Part shown: piece after piece, positions 1-9,530 of the stretch
How the letters are laid out: every line of letters begins with the position of its first letter
Position numbering within the stretch: position 1 is the first letter of the stretch
Source of the DNA: Streptomyces sp. ISL-10
GTDB lineage: Bacteria; Actinomycetota; Actinomycetes; Streptomycetales; Streptomycetaceae
NCBI RefSeq assembly: GCF_018614575.1
Contig: NZ_JAGGOJ010000042.1
Span: 1-59,346 of the forward strand
Reading direction: 5' to 3'
DNA length: 59,346 bases
Position numbers and translations under genes: made by a program
The notes under the pieces: generated by a model
Seen by the model: only the letters and a program-made list of their open reading frames with translations
Told to the model about the DNA's origin: nothing
The model's database searches: none

Positions 1-16
1 CTACTGGCGCAGGACA

Positions 17-1441
17 CTAGTAGTGCTTCGTTACGTCGGGTGATCTCGCGTGGTGTTGGGCATCTTCTTGGCATGAGGCTGGGGGAAGTGGAACGACTCC
101 GGGGTGAGTTATCGGAGTTCGTTGCCGATGTGTTCGCCTCGGTGCCGCGGCGGGATCAGCGGCGGTGGGGCGAGTGTTATCTGCGGGGCCTGATGCTGGA
201 TGGCCGGCGCAAGTCGGTCCAGCCGATGGCCGAGCGTCTGCCGGACGGGAACATGCAGGCCCTGCAGCAGTTCGTGAATCAGTCGCCGTGGGATCCGCTG
301 CCGGTCAGACAGCGGGTCGCCGAGCGGCTGTCCGAGGTGTTCACTCCTGAGGTGTGGGTGATCGACGACGTGTCGTTCCCCAAGTGCGGCAAGGCGTCGG
401 CCGGGGTGGCCCGCCAGTACTGCGGAGCGGTCGGGAAACGGGCGAACTGCCAGGTCGCGGTCAGTGTCCATGCCGCCACCGACACCGCCTCGTGCCCACT
501 GCAGTGGCAGTTGTATCTGCCGCGTGAGTGGACGGACGAGCCGGACCGATGCCGCAGGGTAGGAGTCCCCGACGACGTGGTGCACAAGGAGAAGTGGCGT
601 CTCGCGCTCGGCCTGCTGGACACACTCGCCGAGTGGCAGTTGAAGGCGCCGGTCGTGGTCGCCGACGCTGGCTACGGCGTCAGTACCCCCTTCCGGCTCG
701 GTCTCCAGGAGCGAGGACTGTCCTATGTCCTGGCCCTGAACGGGAAAGAAGTCGCCCACCCGGAGGACGTCGAGCCGCACCAGCCGGCTTACGGCGGGCT
801 CGGACCGCCCACCCTTCCCCGCTACCGCACCCCACCGCGAGCCGTCTGCGTCCTCGCAGCGCAGGCGGGTGCGGAGCGGTTCACCGAGGTGACCTGGAGG
901 CAGGGCAGCAAAGGCGCGATGACCTCACGGTTCGCGGTGCTGACAGTGCGGCCTGCGGGCAAGCAGTCCCTGGCCGCAGCTCAGGAGGCGGGCGGCGGCC
1001 GCAACCGTTGGGACGGCGTCCTGCCCGTCCAGACACTCCTCGTCGAATGGCCGGACGGCCAGGACACTCCGACGGACTACTGGATATCGAACCTGCCCGC
1101 CACCACCCCGGTCGCTGACCTGGTGCGGTGGGCGAAGATGCGCTGGCGGATCGAACACGACTACCGCGAGCTCAAGCATGGCCTCGGGCTGGACCACTTC
1201 GAGGGCCGCACCTGGCGCGGCTGGCACCACCACGTCACCCTCGTCACCGCCGCCCAGGCCTTCCTCACCCTGCGGCGGCTCGACCCAAAAGTCCGCACAC
1301 CGGCCTGACCCTCTACCAGGTCCTCGACGTCCTTCAGGACCTGCTGAGGTGCTGGACCGGTACCTGCACCACCTGCGGACGCCCCCTGCCCAGACCTCGG
1401 AGCAGCCGCAGACAGCCCAGAACCTAACGAAGCACTACTAG
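17..1441 (+). mobile_element. Complete IS701-family insertion sequence with CTAG target duplication
   Basis: The ends carry perfect 13-bp terminal inverted repeats, TAGTGCTTCGTTA at 21-33 and TAACGAAGCACTA at 1425-1437. They are flanked by a 4-bp direct repeat CTAG at 17-20 and 1438-1441. IS701-family elements are known to duplicate a YTAR-like tetranucleotide, which fits. A single transposase gene fills the element. The right flank (from 1482) is a relic of an IS5-type transposase, so this copy appears to have landed in or beside older IS debris. Element size is about 1.42 kb, normal for the family, and nothing looks truncated. Confidence 0.88.
73..1308 (+). CDS. IS701-family DDE transposase
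   Basis: The transposase cuts and pastes the surrounding element. The protein is about 411 residues from ATG 73; an in-frame GTG at 40 would add 11 residues. DDE landmarks are visible: the first Asp in the VWVIDDVSFPKCG segment (about residue 105), the second in VVVADAGYG (about residue 195), and a C-terminal catalytic Glu in RWRIEHDYRELKHGLGLDHF (about residue 370), which also carries the Y-(2)-R-(3)-E-like signature. Length matches DDE_5/IS701 transposases. The reading frame is uninterrupted and both inverted repeats are intact, so it may be active. No separate regulator is seen inside the element. Confidence 0.9.
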   Translation: MRLGEVERLRGELSEFVADVFASVPRRDQRRWGECYLRGLMLDGRRKSVQPMAERLPDGNMQALQQFVNQSPWDPLPVRQRVAERLSEVFTPEVWVIDDVSFPKCGKASAGVARQYCGAVGKRANCQVAVSVHAATDTASCPLQWQLYLPREWTDEPDRCRRVGVPDDVVHKEKWRLALGLLDTLAEWQLKAPVVVADAGYGVSTPFRLGLQERGLSYVLALNGKEVAHPEDVEPHQPAYGGLGPPTLPRYRTPPRAVCVLAAQAGAERFTEVTWRQGSKGAMTSRFAVLTVRPAGKQSLAAAQEAGGGRNRWDGVLPVQTLLVEWPDGQDTPTDYWISNLPATTPVADLVRWAKMRWRIEHDYRELKHGLGLDHFEGRTWRGWHHHVTLVTAAQAFLTLRRLDPKVRTPA

Positions 1442-1481
1442 GCATGGTTTCTTTTGGTGTCTGCTGCTCGTTGAACGGGTC

Positions 1482-1737
1482 ATGACAGACCTGGTTGAGC
1501 GGCTGGTTGAGCGGCTGGTGCCGGACGAGTAGTGGGTGCTGTTCCGACGAGTGGTGCCGCCGACGGACGTGAAGCGTCCACAGGGCGTAGGTCGGCGCCG
1601 GGCGGGTGACCGCGAGGCCCTGACCGCTCCGACTGCCGACGCCTGCACCGCCGCTACGAGCGCAAGGCCGAACACTTCCTCGCCTTCGTTGGCATAGCCG
1701 CCGCCCTCATCGGCTACTCTGCGCGGTGTCACAGGAT
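1482..1737 (+). pseudogene. Internally deleted IS5-type transposase relic
   Basis: Translation from ATG 1482 gives MTDLVERLVERLVPDE, followed by an in-frame TAG and then WVLFRRVVPPTDVKRPQG. This is the N-terminus of a streptomycete IS5-type transposase. The sequence then jumps, in another frame, to RRLHRRYERKAEHFLAFVGI, which is the normal C-terminus. The catalytic middle is gone. A related relic lies on the minus strand near 29.1-29.4 kb. It is the target into or beside which the intact IS701 copy inserted. Confidence 0.75.
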
Positions 1738-3819
1738 GAGGCCCTGACCGGGCCCGGGAGCGCGGTGGACCTGGGCCAGGACGATCACTGCGTCGTCCAT
1801 CGGCACATCGGGCAGCAGGCTCGCGAGAATGCGGTCCGCCGTCGCCTCAAGTGACCCGGTCGCGCCGCCCAGATGGCCGCGGAGCGCCTCCATGCGCTCC
1901 TCGATGTCGTGGCCGCGGGCCTCGACCAGGCCGTCGGTATACAGGACCACGGTGGCGCCCTCGGCGAGTTCGATCTCGGCCGTACGGAAGGGGAAGCCGC
2001 CGACTCCGAGCGGGATGCCCAGCACGTCGTCGAAGGTCACCACCGTGCCGTCCGGATTGCGCACCAGCGGCGGCGGGTGGCCTGCGTTGGCCATGCGGGC
2101 GCGGCCGGTCGCCGGGTCGTAGAGGAGGTAGAGGCACGTCGCCAGTTCGATGCCGGCCTCCTGGGCGCAGGCGTCGAGCTCCGTGAGGACGTCACCGGGT
2201 TCCCACGTGTGGCGGGCCACGGCTTTGGCGGTGATGCGCAGCCGGCCCATCGCCGCCGCGGCCCGGACCCCGTGTCCCATCACATCGCCCACGACGAGCG
2301 CCACCCGGTCGCCGGGCAGGTTGATCACGTCGTACCAGTCGCCGCCGACCTCCGTGACCTGGCTCGCGGGCAGATACCGGTGGGCGATGTCGACGTGGGG
2401 GCTGCTCCCGAGGGCGGTGGGGAGCAGCGCACGTTGCAAGGTGAGGGCGATGCGCCGGACACGGCTGTAGAGGCGGGCGTTGTCCAGGCACAGAGCGGCG
2501 CGAGAGGCCAGCTCGCCGGCGAGGCTGATGTCCTGCTCGTCGAAGGCCGGGCGTGCGGCGGACCGGCCGAACATCGTGAGCCCTTGCACCGTCCCCCGCG
2601 CGATGAGGGGGGCGATGAGCAGGCAGGTCAGGCCGCTGTCGATCAGCAGCTGCGCGCGGGCCTGGTGGATGACGGTCCGCGACATGAACTCGTCGTTCAC
2701 GGGGACGGCGACGGGCCGGCCGGTCTGCATCATGGCGTGGATGGTGGATCCGGGCGGGTAGACCACGTTCTCGAGGCCGCCCACGAGCTCCGGCGCGGGC
2801 GGCGGCAGGGTGGTTCCGGCCGCGATCCGGCGGGTGACCAGCGGCAGCCGCGGGTCGAAGACCTCCGGCTCGTCCATCCAGTCCACGACCTCCACGACGG
2901 ACGCGTCGGAGAAGTCGGGGACCGCGGCCTCGACGAGTTCACGGGCGGTGACCTTCACGTCCAGGGTGGTGCCGATACTTGCGGCGGCCCGGTCGAGCAG
3001 CGCCAGCCGCCGGCGCCCTGCGGTCGCCTCGACGATGGCCTGCTCGCGTTCGGTCACGTCGACCAGCAGGCCGCCCACTCCGCGGCGTGTGTCGCCCGCC
3101 CCGCTGAGGGGGAATAGGCTCACCGACCGGACCTGGTCCCGGTCCGGGCGGCCCGGCGTGCGCAGCCCTACGAGGGCGCCGACGACCGGACGGCCTTCGT
3201 CGGCGACGGAGCGCAGCATTCGCCCGTACGCACCTTCGTCGGAGGTGACCATGAGCTCGACCATGCGCCGCCCGATGTGATCCTCGATCGGCAGTCCGTC
3301 CATGTCGGCGAGTGCCTGGTTGAGGTGGACGTAGCGCAGGTCCTCGTCGAGCATCACCAGGCCGATGGGGCACGTCTCGAAGAGGGCGTCGAGGAACGTC
3401 AGGTTGGTCTTCACCCGGTCCAGTTCGTCGCCGCTGCTCGCGAGCCCCATGACCACGGACCGGCCGTCCTCCCCGGTCAGGGGGAAAACGCGGAATCCGC
3501 AGTCGAAGACCGAGCCGTCCGCGTGCACCGCCGGCATCCGGACCCGCCAGTAGCCCAGGGTCCGGCCGCGTTCCGTCAGCCGCACGGCCGCGCCGGGTCC
3601 GCCGCCCGTCTCCTGCGGGAAAAGCAGCGCGGCGGGCCGGGACAGCACCGCCGCGGAGTCATGGCCGAAGAGGCTCTGTGCACCGGGTCCCCAGTAGCAG
3701 ATCCGGTTGTCCTCGTCGATGCCGAGCACGGCCACCGAGACGTTCTCCAGCAGGGTTCCCGGCTCCGAGCGCAGCGAGCCGGACGGCTGACCTCCCCCCG
3801 GCCTGTCCACTGGCACCAT
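1729..3819 (-). CDS. PAS/GAF-domain SpoIIE-type PP2C serine/threonine phosphatase
   Basis: A cytoplasmic phosphatase of about 696 residues that probably dephosphorylates an anti-anti-sigma factor in response to a small-molecule or redox signal. Domain order is a PAS domain (about residues 20-130), a second PAS (about 140-260), GAF (about 270-455) and a PP2C_SIG/SpoIIE catalytic domain (about 485-685). Metal-binding motifs are visible as VGGDWYDV, VVGDVMGHGV, NAGHPPPLV and LYTDGLVEAR. ATG 3819 is preferred because GAAAGGGGG lies just upstream; an upstream in-frame start would add 24 residues. No STAS or HATPase partner is adjacent, so it probably acts in trans. Streptomyces carry dozens of such phosphatases, and the specific pathway is unknown. 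Confidence 0.88.
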   Translation of the reverse strand: MVPVDRPGGGQPSGSLRSEPGTLLENVSVAVLGIDEDNRICYWGPGAQSLFGHDSAAVLSRPAALLFPQETGGGPGAAVRLTERGRTLGYWRVRMPAVHADGSVFDCGFRVFPLTGEDGRSVVMGLASSGDELDRVKTNLTFLDALFETCPIGLVMLDEDLRYVHLNQALADMDGLPIEDHIGRRMVELMVTSDEGAYGRMLRSVADEGRPVVGALVGLRTPGRPDRDQVRSVSLFPLSGAGDTRRGVGGLLVDVTEREQAIVEATAGRRRLALLDRAAASIGTTLDVKVTARELVEAAVPDFSDASVVEVVDWMDEPEVFDPRLPLVTRRIAAGTTLPPPAPELVGGLENVVYPPGSTIHAMMQTGRPVAVPVNDEFMSRTVIHQARAQLLIDSGLTCLLIAPLIARGTVQGLTMFGRSAARPAFDEQDISLAGELASRAALCLDNARLYSRVRRIALTLQRALLPTALGSSPHVDIAHRYLPASQVTEVGGDWYDVINLPGDRVALVVGDVMGHGVRAAAAMGRLRITAKAVARHTWEPGDVLTELDACAQEAGIELATCLYLLYDPATGRARMANAGHPPPLVRNPDGTVVTFDDVLGIPLGVGGFPFRTAEIELAEGATVVLYTDGLVEARGHDIEERMEALRGHLGGATGSLEATADRILASLLPDVPMDDAVIVLAQVHRAPGPGQGLIL

Positions 3820-4469
3820 GGGCCCCCTTTCAGGCACCGCAACACACTGGGCCGAGTACGCCCGCCCAAGGCGCCTGGGCCTCAACTGCAATTCTGCCCG
3901 CCCCCCGCTGTTCGGACATCACGGCGGAAAACGGCAAGGGGCAACCCGGTGATCCCCCGATCACGAGCGACGCCGACCGCGCGCCCACCGGGAACGCCGG
4001 GAGCGCCGCGGGCATGGGCGGCCAGCGGCGCGGGCGCGCGGACTGCCTACCGGCCGTGGCCGGGCCGAGGGGCGCCTGGCGGGGGTTGGGATCCAACCTG
4101 TCTGCCATCGACACGGCTGGGGCCAAGTCGTTCTCCACGTGGCTTCCCCCCACTCAGTGGGAGGAGGAGTTTCGCGCTGACTGCCTTGTCCGTGGCGTAT
4201 CCCTGGTGCAGGGCCTCGCGCGCGTGCTCGGGCCGCAGGGCGCGCGGGTCGCGCCGGAAGGTGGCGGGGGTCGTCCGGGGTGTCCGGGCCATTTCCGAAC
4301 CCGGCGTGTCGGGCGAATCACCTGATTGCGGGGCTGTCGGACGGCATGAAAGATTTCAGTGGGCAGGGTTGTGACATGCCCACTGAAACCTTGCATTGCG
4401 GGTGGTTCAAGGCGGTGTGAGCGTACCGGTCATTTCAGTACCCGCTGGCTAATCACTTACTGAGCTTCT
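3820..4469. other. 650-bp gap without a supported gene; contains a 12-bp inverted repeat
   Basis: Several overlapping frames are open, but none has a convincing start site or recognisable protein. The one structured item is a perfect 12-bp inverted repeat, TTTCAGTGGGCA at 4354-4365 and its complement at 4377-4388, with an 11-nt loop and no T-tract. It lies about 80 bp beyond the stop of the neighbouring IS5-type transposase, so it could be a rho-independent-like hairpin or part of an IS end. Confidence 0.5.
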
Positions 4470-5218
4470 TCAGCGTTGCCGCTCCAGTGTGAGGATGGCC
4501 TTGGCGATTGACGTCATGCGGTTCGGACTGCATCGGGATCTGCGGAAGATCCGCCAGGACTTCAAGCGGGCGACGCCGCGTTCGACCGGTGCCCGTGCCG
4601 CGGCCAGGGCTCGGTTGACGGTCTTCTCGGTGGGGGTGAGTTCCTGCAGGGGCTTGCGTTTGATGCCCGTCGTCAGCCAGGGGCCGCCGCCCTGGTAGGC
4701 GAGATCGGCCAGGATGGGGACGCCTTGCCGCTCGCAGATACGGATGATCCGGTGGGTGCGGGCGGCGGTCAGATCGTGAGATCGGCCCGGCAGTGCGGGT
4801 GAGAGCCACAGCAGGCGGCCGTGCGGATCGGTGACCAGCTGCACGTTCACTCCGTGCCGGCGGTGCTTGTGCGAGTAGTCCGCGCGTGAGTCGCCGACCC
4901 GGTCGCACTCGGCGAGGGTGCCGTCCAGCAGGACGAAGTCGGGGTCGGCCTCGCGCAGGACCTTCAGCAGACCCGGTGCTCGTTCGGCGAGCAGGTGGAT
5001 GACCGCGCTGGTGTAGGCGTGGGCGGTGGACTCGCTGATCCCGAACCCGGCAGCGATCTTCGCCAGGGTGACGTGCTCGCGCAGGTACACCAGTGCCACC
5101 ATCGCGCGCTGAGACGGGCGGAGCTTGCAGCGCCGGTCCCCCTCACGGGGACGATGAGCATCGTGACCCACTCCACGAGCGCATGAGGCAGGTCGAGTGC
5201 GGCAGGATAGATGACCAA
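4470..5218 (-). pseudogene. IS5-family (ISL2-like) transposase with a frameshift
   Basis: Reading from TTG 5218 gives MVIYPAALDLPHALVEWVTM, the usual N-terminus of a common streptomycete IS5-family DDE_Tnp_4-type transposase. The remainder (RRCKLRPSQRAMVALVYLRE to TSIAKAILTLERQR) lies in a different frame. The shift maps to a G-run at 5147-5150, where the + strand has four G and five would restore the frame. DDE motif pieces are intact: LLDGTLAEC, ILADLAYQGGG and APVERGVARLKSWRIF. Without the single-base defect the protein would be about 250 residues. It may be a recent pseudogene, or a homopolymer sequencing error hiding an intact gene. Confidence 0.85.
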
Positions 5219-5280
5219 CGAGGCCCCCGAGCAGCGTGATTGAGACGTCAGACTTCTCGATCAACAGCCCGGGGGCCTCG
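5219..5280. repeat. Inverted repeat upstream of the IS5-type transposase
   Basis: CGAGGCCCCC at 5219-5228 is repeated in inverted orientation at 5271-5280, separated by 42 bp that include GAGACGTCAGACTTCTCGA. It overlaps the transposase start region. It may mark the element's upstream end or a hairpin that limits transposase expression. I could not match it to a second copy at the other end. Confidence 0.4.
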
Positions 5281-5359
5281 CTCGTTGCGGCTCGCGGACC
5301 GTCACCTGATCGGTGGCCACCTCGAAGAAGCTCACTGAGCCCCGGCCTCATGGCCGCGA

Positions 5360-5757
5360 TCAGCGTTTGACACGGTTACGCACGGCCAGGATCGCCAGAC
5401 CGAGGAGGGCGGGTTCGGTGAAGCGGGAGGCCATCTCGATGTAGGTGCCAGCGGTAGTCAGGTCCTGGCCGGAGGACCGGAAGAATACTGAATTGATCAC
5501 TACGCGTACGGCTTTCTCGAACCGCTCACTCGACAGGCGCTCGTAGTACGACTCGGTGAGATTGTGCGGGTCGGGAGCATCGGTGGTTAAAATGATCTTT
5601 TGTCCGGCTTCGACTTGGTGGCCAGTGGTGATCGGCTTCGGGTCATCGGCGGGCAGACCCCACAACATCAGCGCCAGCGCAGTGGCGGCCGTGGCGCCTA
5701 GCAGCCACACCAGCGCGTGAGAGGCGCGCAACCCATATCCCGAAAGAACGCTGGCGC
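5360..5757 (-). pseudogene. C-terminal fragment of a streptomycete membrane protein
   Basis: About 130 residues remain: a hydrophobic helix (ALVWLLGATAATALALMLWG), an extracytoplasmic stretch with LTTDAPDPHNLTESYYERL, and a second hydrophobic segment near FTEPALLGLAILAVRNRVKR. It resembles the C-terminal end of the large pentapeptide-repeat 'membrane-associated oxidoreductase' proteins common in Streptomyces. The upstream part is missing: at about 5757 coding sense switches to the plus-strand holin-like gene. The frame remains open into that gene only as antisense. Confidence 0.65.
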
Positions 5758-5762
5758 GATCT

Positions 5763-6166
5763 CGGTAGCGGGCCGCGGCCAGTCGGTCGGCGAATTGCTG
5801 TCGAAGGTGACTTCGGATGTTCAGGAGCTGTTCCGGCAGGAGGTGGAGCTGGCCAAGGCCGAGGTCCGCCAGGAGGCCACCAAGGCGGGCAAGGCCGCCG
5901 GAATGTACGGAGGGGCCGGCTTCTCCAGGTACATGGTGGCCCTTTTTGTGTCGCTGGCAGCGTTGTTCGGCCTGGCCAACGTGATGGACGCCGGCTGGGC
6001 CGCGCTGATCGTCGCCGCGGTGTGGGCGGTGATCGGAGCGGTGCTCTACGTCATGGGCCGCTCGTGGATGCGGGAAGTTTCGCCGAAGCCGGAGCAGACC
6101 GTGGAGAGGCTGAAGGAGGATGCGCAATGGGCACGTCACCCGACCAAGTGGGGGCCGGCATCGAGT
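5763..6166 (+). pseudogene. Phage_holin_3_6/DUF1469-like membrane protein, start missing
   Basis: The recognisable segment runs from SVGELLSKVTSDVQELFRQE through two hydrophobic helices (YMVALFVSLAALFGLANVM and AALIVAAVWAVIGAVLYVMG) to PEQTVERLKEDAQWARHPTK. This matches the PF07332-type proteins that sit in streptomycete membrane/cell-envelope stress operons with DUF3618 genes. There is no proper start codon: the 5' end fuses to the truncated membrane gene on the other strand. The frame also lacks its normal stop after HPTK and runs into the next gene. It is therefore probably not expressed as a normal protein. Confidence 0.7.
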
Positions 6167-6859
6167 CGACCCGCGAGAAGCTGTCCCAGGACGTGGACCG
6201 GCTGGCCGACCTGGCCAGTCCCCGCCGTGCGGTACGTCGGCGCACGGCCCGGGTCCGCGGCGCGATGTCGGGGGTTCGGGAGCGGGTCATGGGCACCGCT
6301 TCGGATGCGGCGGGGCAAGCCAGGGACCGGACGCAACAGGCCGCGCAGTCGGTGCAGCAGGGCGCCGCGCAGGCGACGGACGTTGCGCGGGAGGCGGCCG
6401 AGGAGGCCACCGCCTTCGCCCGGCAGGCCACTGACACCGCCCGGCAGGTCGCCGCCAGGCCGGCGAAGCGGTCCGGCAGGCCCCTGGGCAGGGAAGCGGC
6501 GGGCCCAGGGCAACCCCCTGGCCGCAGGCCTGATCGCCTTCGGCGCCGGGCTACTGACCGCCTCTCTCCTTCCGACCTCCCAGGCCGAGGAACAGGCAGC
6601 CTCCCGGATCAGCGAGCAGGCCGGCGAAGCACTCGAGCCGGTCAAGCAGACAGCCATCGAGTCCGCGCAACAACTGAAAGAGGACGCCACTCAGGCTGCC
6701 CAGCAGGCAGCCCAGGAGGTTAAGGCAACCGCCGCCGAGGCCGCGAGGAACACCAAGGAGGAGGCCGGCGACCAGGCAGGGCAGGTCGCCGAGCAGACCC
6801 GCGCATCGGGGCAGCAGGTAGCTGACGAAGCCCGCCGACAGGCCCGCGACTCCATGTGA
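6127..6859 (+). pseudogene. DUF3618-type protein with an internal frameshift
   Basis: ATG 6127 sits 7 nt behind AAGGAGG inside the preceding gene and begins MGTSPDQVGAGIESTREKL, the hallmark of DUF3618 proteins that accompany holin-like genes. Residues to about 105 are Ala/Gln/Arg-rich and helical. Between about 6445 and 6515 the coding signal moves to another frame. There it continues with a hydrophobic segment (NPLAAGLIAFGAGLLTASLL) and a LEA-like amphipathic repeat region ending QARDSM. The family normally has exactly this helix-membrane-helix order, so one indel breaks a formerly intact 240-residue protein, unless the base call is wrong. Confidence 0.75.
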
Positions 6860-7079
6860 TCCCTCAGCGGCCGCTCACCTGGTTCCTCCTCCATGGCAGC
6901 GTCCGGGTGCGCATCCAGCAGTCCAGCGACCCAGCCGCTCGTTCGGTCGAGCGACACCACAACCCTCTTGCTTCGCGCCCATCGGGCGAGAGCCGATGCG
7001 GCACGAGCGCCGCCGCTTTCATCCTTCGACGAGCACCGGGCTCTGACGGAGGCGAACGAACGTCATGACCGCAGAAGCG

Positions 7080-7517
7080 TCAGAGGGTCGCGATGTCCAC
7101 GCTGATGTCGCCGTCGACGCGGACGGCGACATCGAGGTCCGAAGCGAGGGCGAGGCGCTTTTTGAGGGTGGCTTCGATCCTGGATTCGATCTCAGCGGCG
7201 ATAGCAGCCTCGAGTGCGGCGTCTGCCTCCACTTGCGCGTTGGTGACGACGGTCAGCCGGATGTCGACGCTGCCGCCCAGGCCGGCCCGCGCGACGGCAC
7301 CCACTGTGACGTTCACGTCGAGGCTCTCCTCGAGAACGGCTTCCACGTCAGCCGCGATGGCCGCTTCGAGTGGTGTGACGACCCGCTGCTCGGCCGAAGC
7401 GGCGGCAGGCGTCGCGATGGCCGCGGCCGGAGCGGTGGAGGACGCGCCCAGCGTGATGGCGAGAGCGGCGACGGGGACGACTGAGGCCTTGAAGGCTTTA
7501 CCGCCAATGAGTGACAT
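7080..7517 (-). CDS. Secreted alanine-rich hypothetical protein
   Basis: About 145 residues from ATG 7517, which follows a GAAAGG ribosome site. The N-terminus is a classical signal peptide: MSLIGGKAFKASVV, a hydrophobic core VPVAALAITLGASSTAPAAA, and a likely AXA-type cleavage near ASAEQ. The mature part has two similar acidic/alanine stretches (LEAAIAADVEAVLEESLDVN and LEAAIAAEIESRIEATLKKR) alternating with beta-like segments (VDIRLTVVTNAQ, VAVRVDGDISVDI). It thus looks like an internal duplication. No catalytic motif is seen, and it probably acts outside the membrane. Function unknown. Confidence 0.7.
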   Translation of the reverse strand: MSLIGGKAFKASVVPVAALAITLGASSTAPAAAIATPAAASAEQRVVTPLEAAIAADVEAVLEESLDVNVTVGAVARAGLGGSVDIRLTVVTNAQVEADAALEAAIAAEIESRIEATLKKRLALASDLDVAVRVDGDISVDIATL

Positions 7518-7849
7518 GCTGTGAACCTTTCGTGAGCGAGGAACGCCGTGGGTGCCTGCCAGTCGGACAGACCGGCCTATGGATTCCCTCACTTACGGTT
7601 TTCGCCACCCGTTATGGCGTGAATGCGCTGATTAGGGTGAACGTGCCGAAGCCCTGAACACGCCGACCGCCAGAGCGGTCTGAGCGGCAGGTTCGGCCCG
7701 TCGGGTCGTCGGCGTCGGCTCGCGGTGCTCCGGCGGGGCAGGCGTCCTATGCGGGCGGACTGCCCGACCAAGCAGCCACTTCGGCAGCTGGGGATCCGAG
7801 ACCTGGTCGGCCGGTGCTCCCGCCGGGCTGGCGGCTCTCTATCCCGCGG

Positions 7850-8550
7850 GGATGTCATCCGGGGCCTTCGGCAAGATGGGTGTGCTGGCCCCCGGCGGCC
7901 TGGACGGCCTTGGCGGCAAGCTGCTCGGTGCCGCGGACGTTGCGGTTGCGTAGCCATGTGGTCAGGCGACGGGCGCCGATGCGGCGGATGGCGGCCGGGG
8001 TCTGGTGGCCGGTCAGCAGCACCAGGGGGCCGACGTTGCCAAGGTCGAGTTCGCGTTCCAGGCCGGGGAAGATCCCGTGAGGTGGCCGCGGAACCGGTTG
8101 ATCGTCCGGGTTCGGTCGTCCGCCAGGTCGCGGCGGTGGCCGATGAGGACTTTCAACTCGGTGACCAGCTCCTCGCCAGGCCGCAGAGGCGTCAGGTCGC
8201 GGCGGACGCGGGCCTGATCGGCGATGATCGTGGCGTCCTTGGCGTCCGTCTTGCCGTCGCCCCGGTAGCCCTCGGAAGCCCGGTTGACGGCCCGTCCGGG
8301 GATGTAGAGCATGTGCTGGCCATGGTTGAGCAGAACCGCGATCACCAGTGCGGCCCCGCCATCGGCCAGGTCGATGCCCCAGGCGGCGACCTCGCCCAGC
8401 GCGAGGACGTCGGCCAGGAGCTGGAGCAGTTCCGTCTCGTCGTTGACCACCCTGCGGGACAGGAGCCGCTTACCGGTGTCGTCGATCACCACGCAGTGGT
8501 GATGGGTCTTCCCGGCATCGATACCGGAGCCCGGATCTCTGTCACTCGCT
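7850..8550 (-). pseudogene. IS110-family transposase N-terminal remnant
   Basis: Reading leftwards from about 8550, GIDAGKTHHHCVVIDDTGKR, WGIDLADGGAALVIAVLLNH and YRGDGKTDAKDATIIADQAR are the DEDD-type (RuvC-like) N-terminal domain of IS110 transposases, with the acidic residues in GID, DLADGGA and KTDAKDA. After about 8050 the frame shifts. The remaining identifiable piece (LVLLTGHQTP-like, RRIGARRLTTWLRNRN-like) ends near 7860. The C-terminal transposase_20 domain with its catalytic Ser is absent, so it is inactive. Confidence 0.8.
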
Positions 8551-8559
8551 TCTCCACGG

Positions 8560-9530
8560 GTCGCTTGCTGATGTGCACCACGGACGACCTCGCTGTCGAG
8601 TCCCTACTGAGGGATCAGTGCCGCAATTCCTAATGAGCAGCCGAGTCGTCGTGGGGCGCCGGGCGGCGAATCGTCTGAAGCCACGGACACGGCAGAGAAC
8701 TGAAAGCCACACCCGGCACCCCTGGGTGAGCCAACCCTACGAATGGCTCGCTCAAACCAGTCAACAACGTAGGGAGAACTGACCACTGGGGCGCAGCCAT
8801 TCGACTGTGCCCCTTTGTCTCTTCGGCCTTTGCTCGGTCGCCGGGTGGGGGAGGGGCCGGCCGGAGTCTCGCCGGGGCCGCCGGCACCTGCGGCGGGCCT
8901 GCGGGGAGTCTGGGTGCAGTGGTCGGCCGCGCGCAGCATCATGGGCGCTGCGCAGTGCTTTCTCCCCGGGGGCGGGGCACCGTCCGCGCCGCCCGGTGCG
9001 AGTTCGACGGCAGGCCGCTGGATCTGGAGCAGCTGTCGGCCGTCCAAAGCGCGGAATCGCCGAACGCCTCCTGCCGCTGCCGGATCCCGCGCCTTGACCG
9101 GCTCTGGCGGCGCCCGGGGCACCGGTCAGACGTGCGCGGGGGTCATGACCGGCTCCGTCACTGCCCTGCTGGCCACCGTCACCGTGCCGCCGAAACTCAC
9201 CGCTGGTGTGGTCCCTGGTCGTCTTGGCTCTCGGCGCTATGATCTGCGACGTCGCAGTCCGCGCCTCGTGCCGCCGTTGACTGACCGTGGATAACCTTCA
9301 TGACGAACCGCTGCTCCCCGCACCCCGCGGGGCCGGAAGGGGGATTCGGGTCGTCCGTACGGCCGCAGCCAGGCGCCTGCGCCGGGGAACGGGCGATCTG
9401 GCCACCTAGCGTCGGCTGCGGCGCTCTTCTGCGCCACGGCGAGCCCGCACGTCCATGACGGGGCATCAGTCGCCGATTTCATTCGAAGCACTCGAACGCA
9501 CTTCGGTGTGGTGCACTGCAGGAGGTCGGC
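8560..9530. other. 970-bp gap with no supported gene
   Basis: All longer frames here are low-complexity Arg/Pro/Ala translations typical of non-coding high-GC DNA. None has a good ribosome site or a recognisable domain. A short hydrophobic frame near 9208-9279 (VWSLVVLALGAMICDV) has no start context. The last 25 bp carry the ribosome site of the beta-propeller gene. Confidence 0.5.

Noticed and set aside
1873..3117. 414-residue plus-strand frame over the PP2C phosphatase
   Set aside because: Antisense of a clearly recognised PAS/GAF/PP2C protein.
4354..4388. 12-bp inverted repeat as an IS terminal repeat
   Set aside because: No matching copy at the other side of the transposase, and no target duplication seen. 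Listed only as a structural feature.
7725..8633. 302-residue plus-strand frame
   Set aside because: Antisense of the IS110 remnant, no family similarity.
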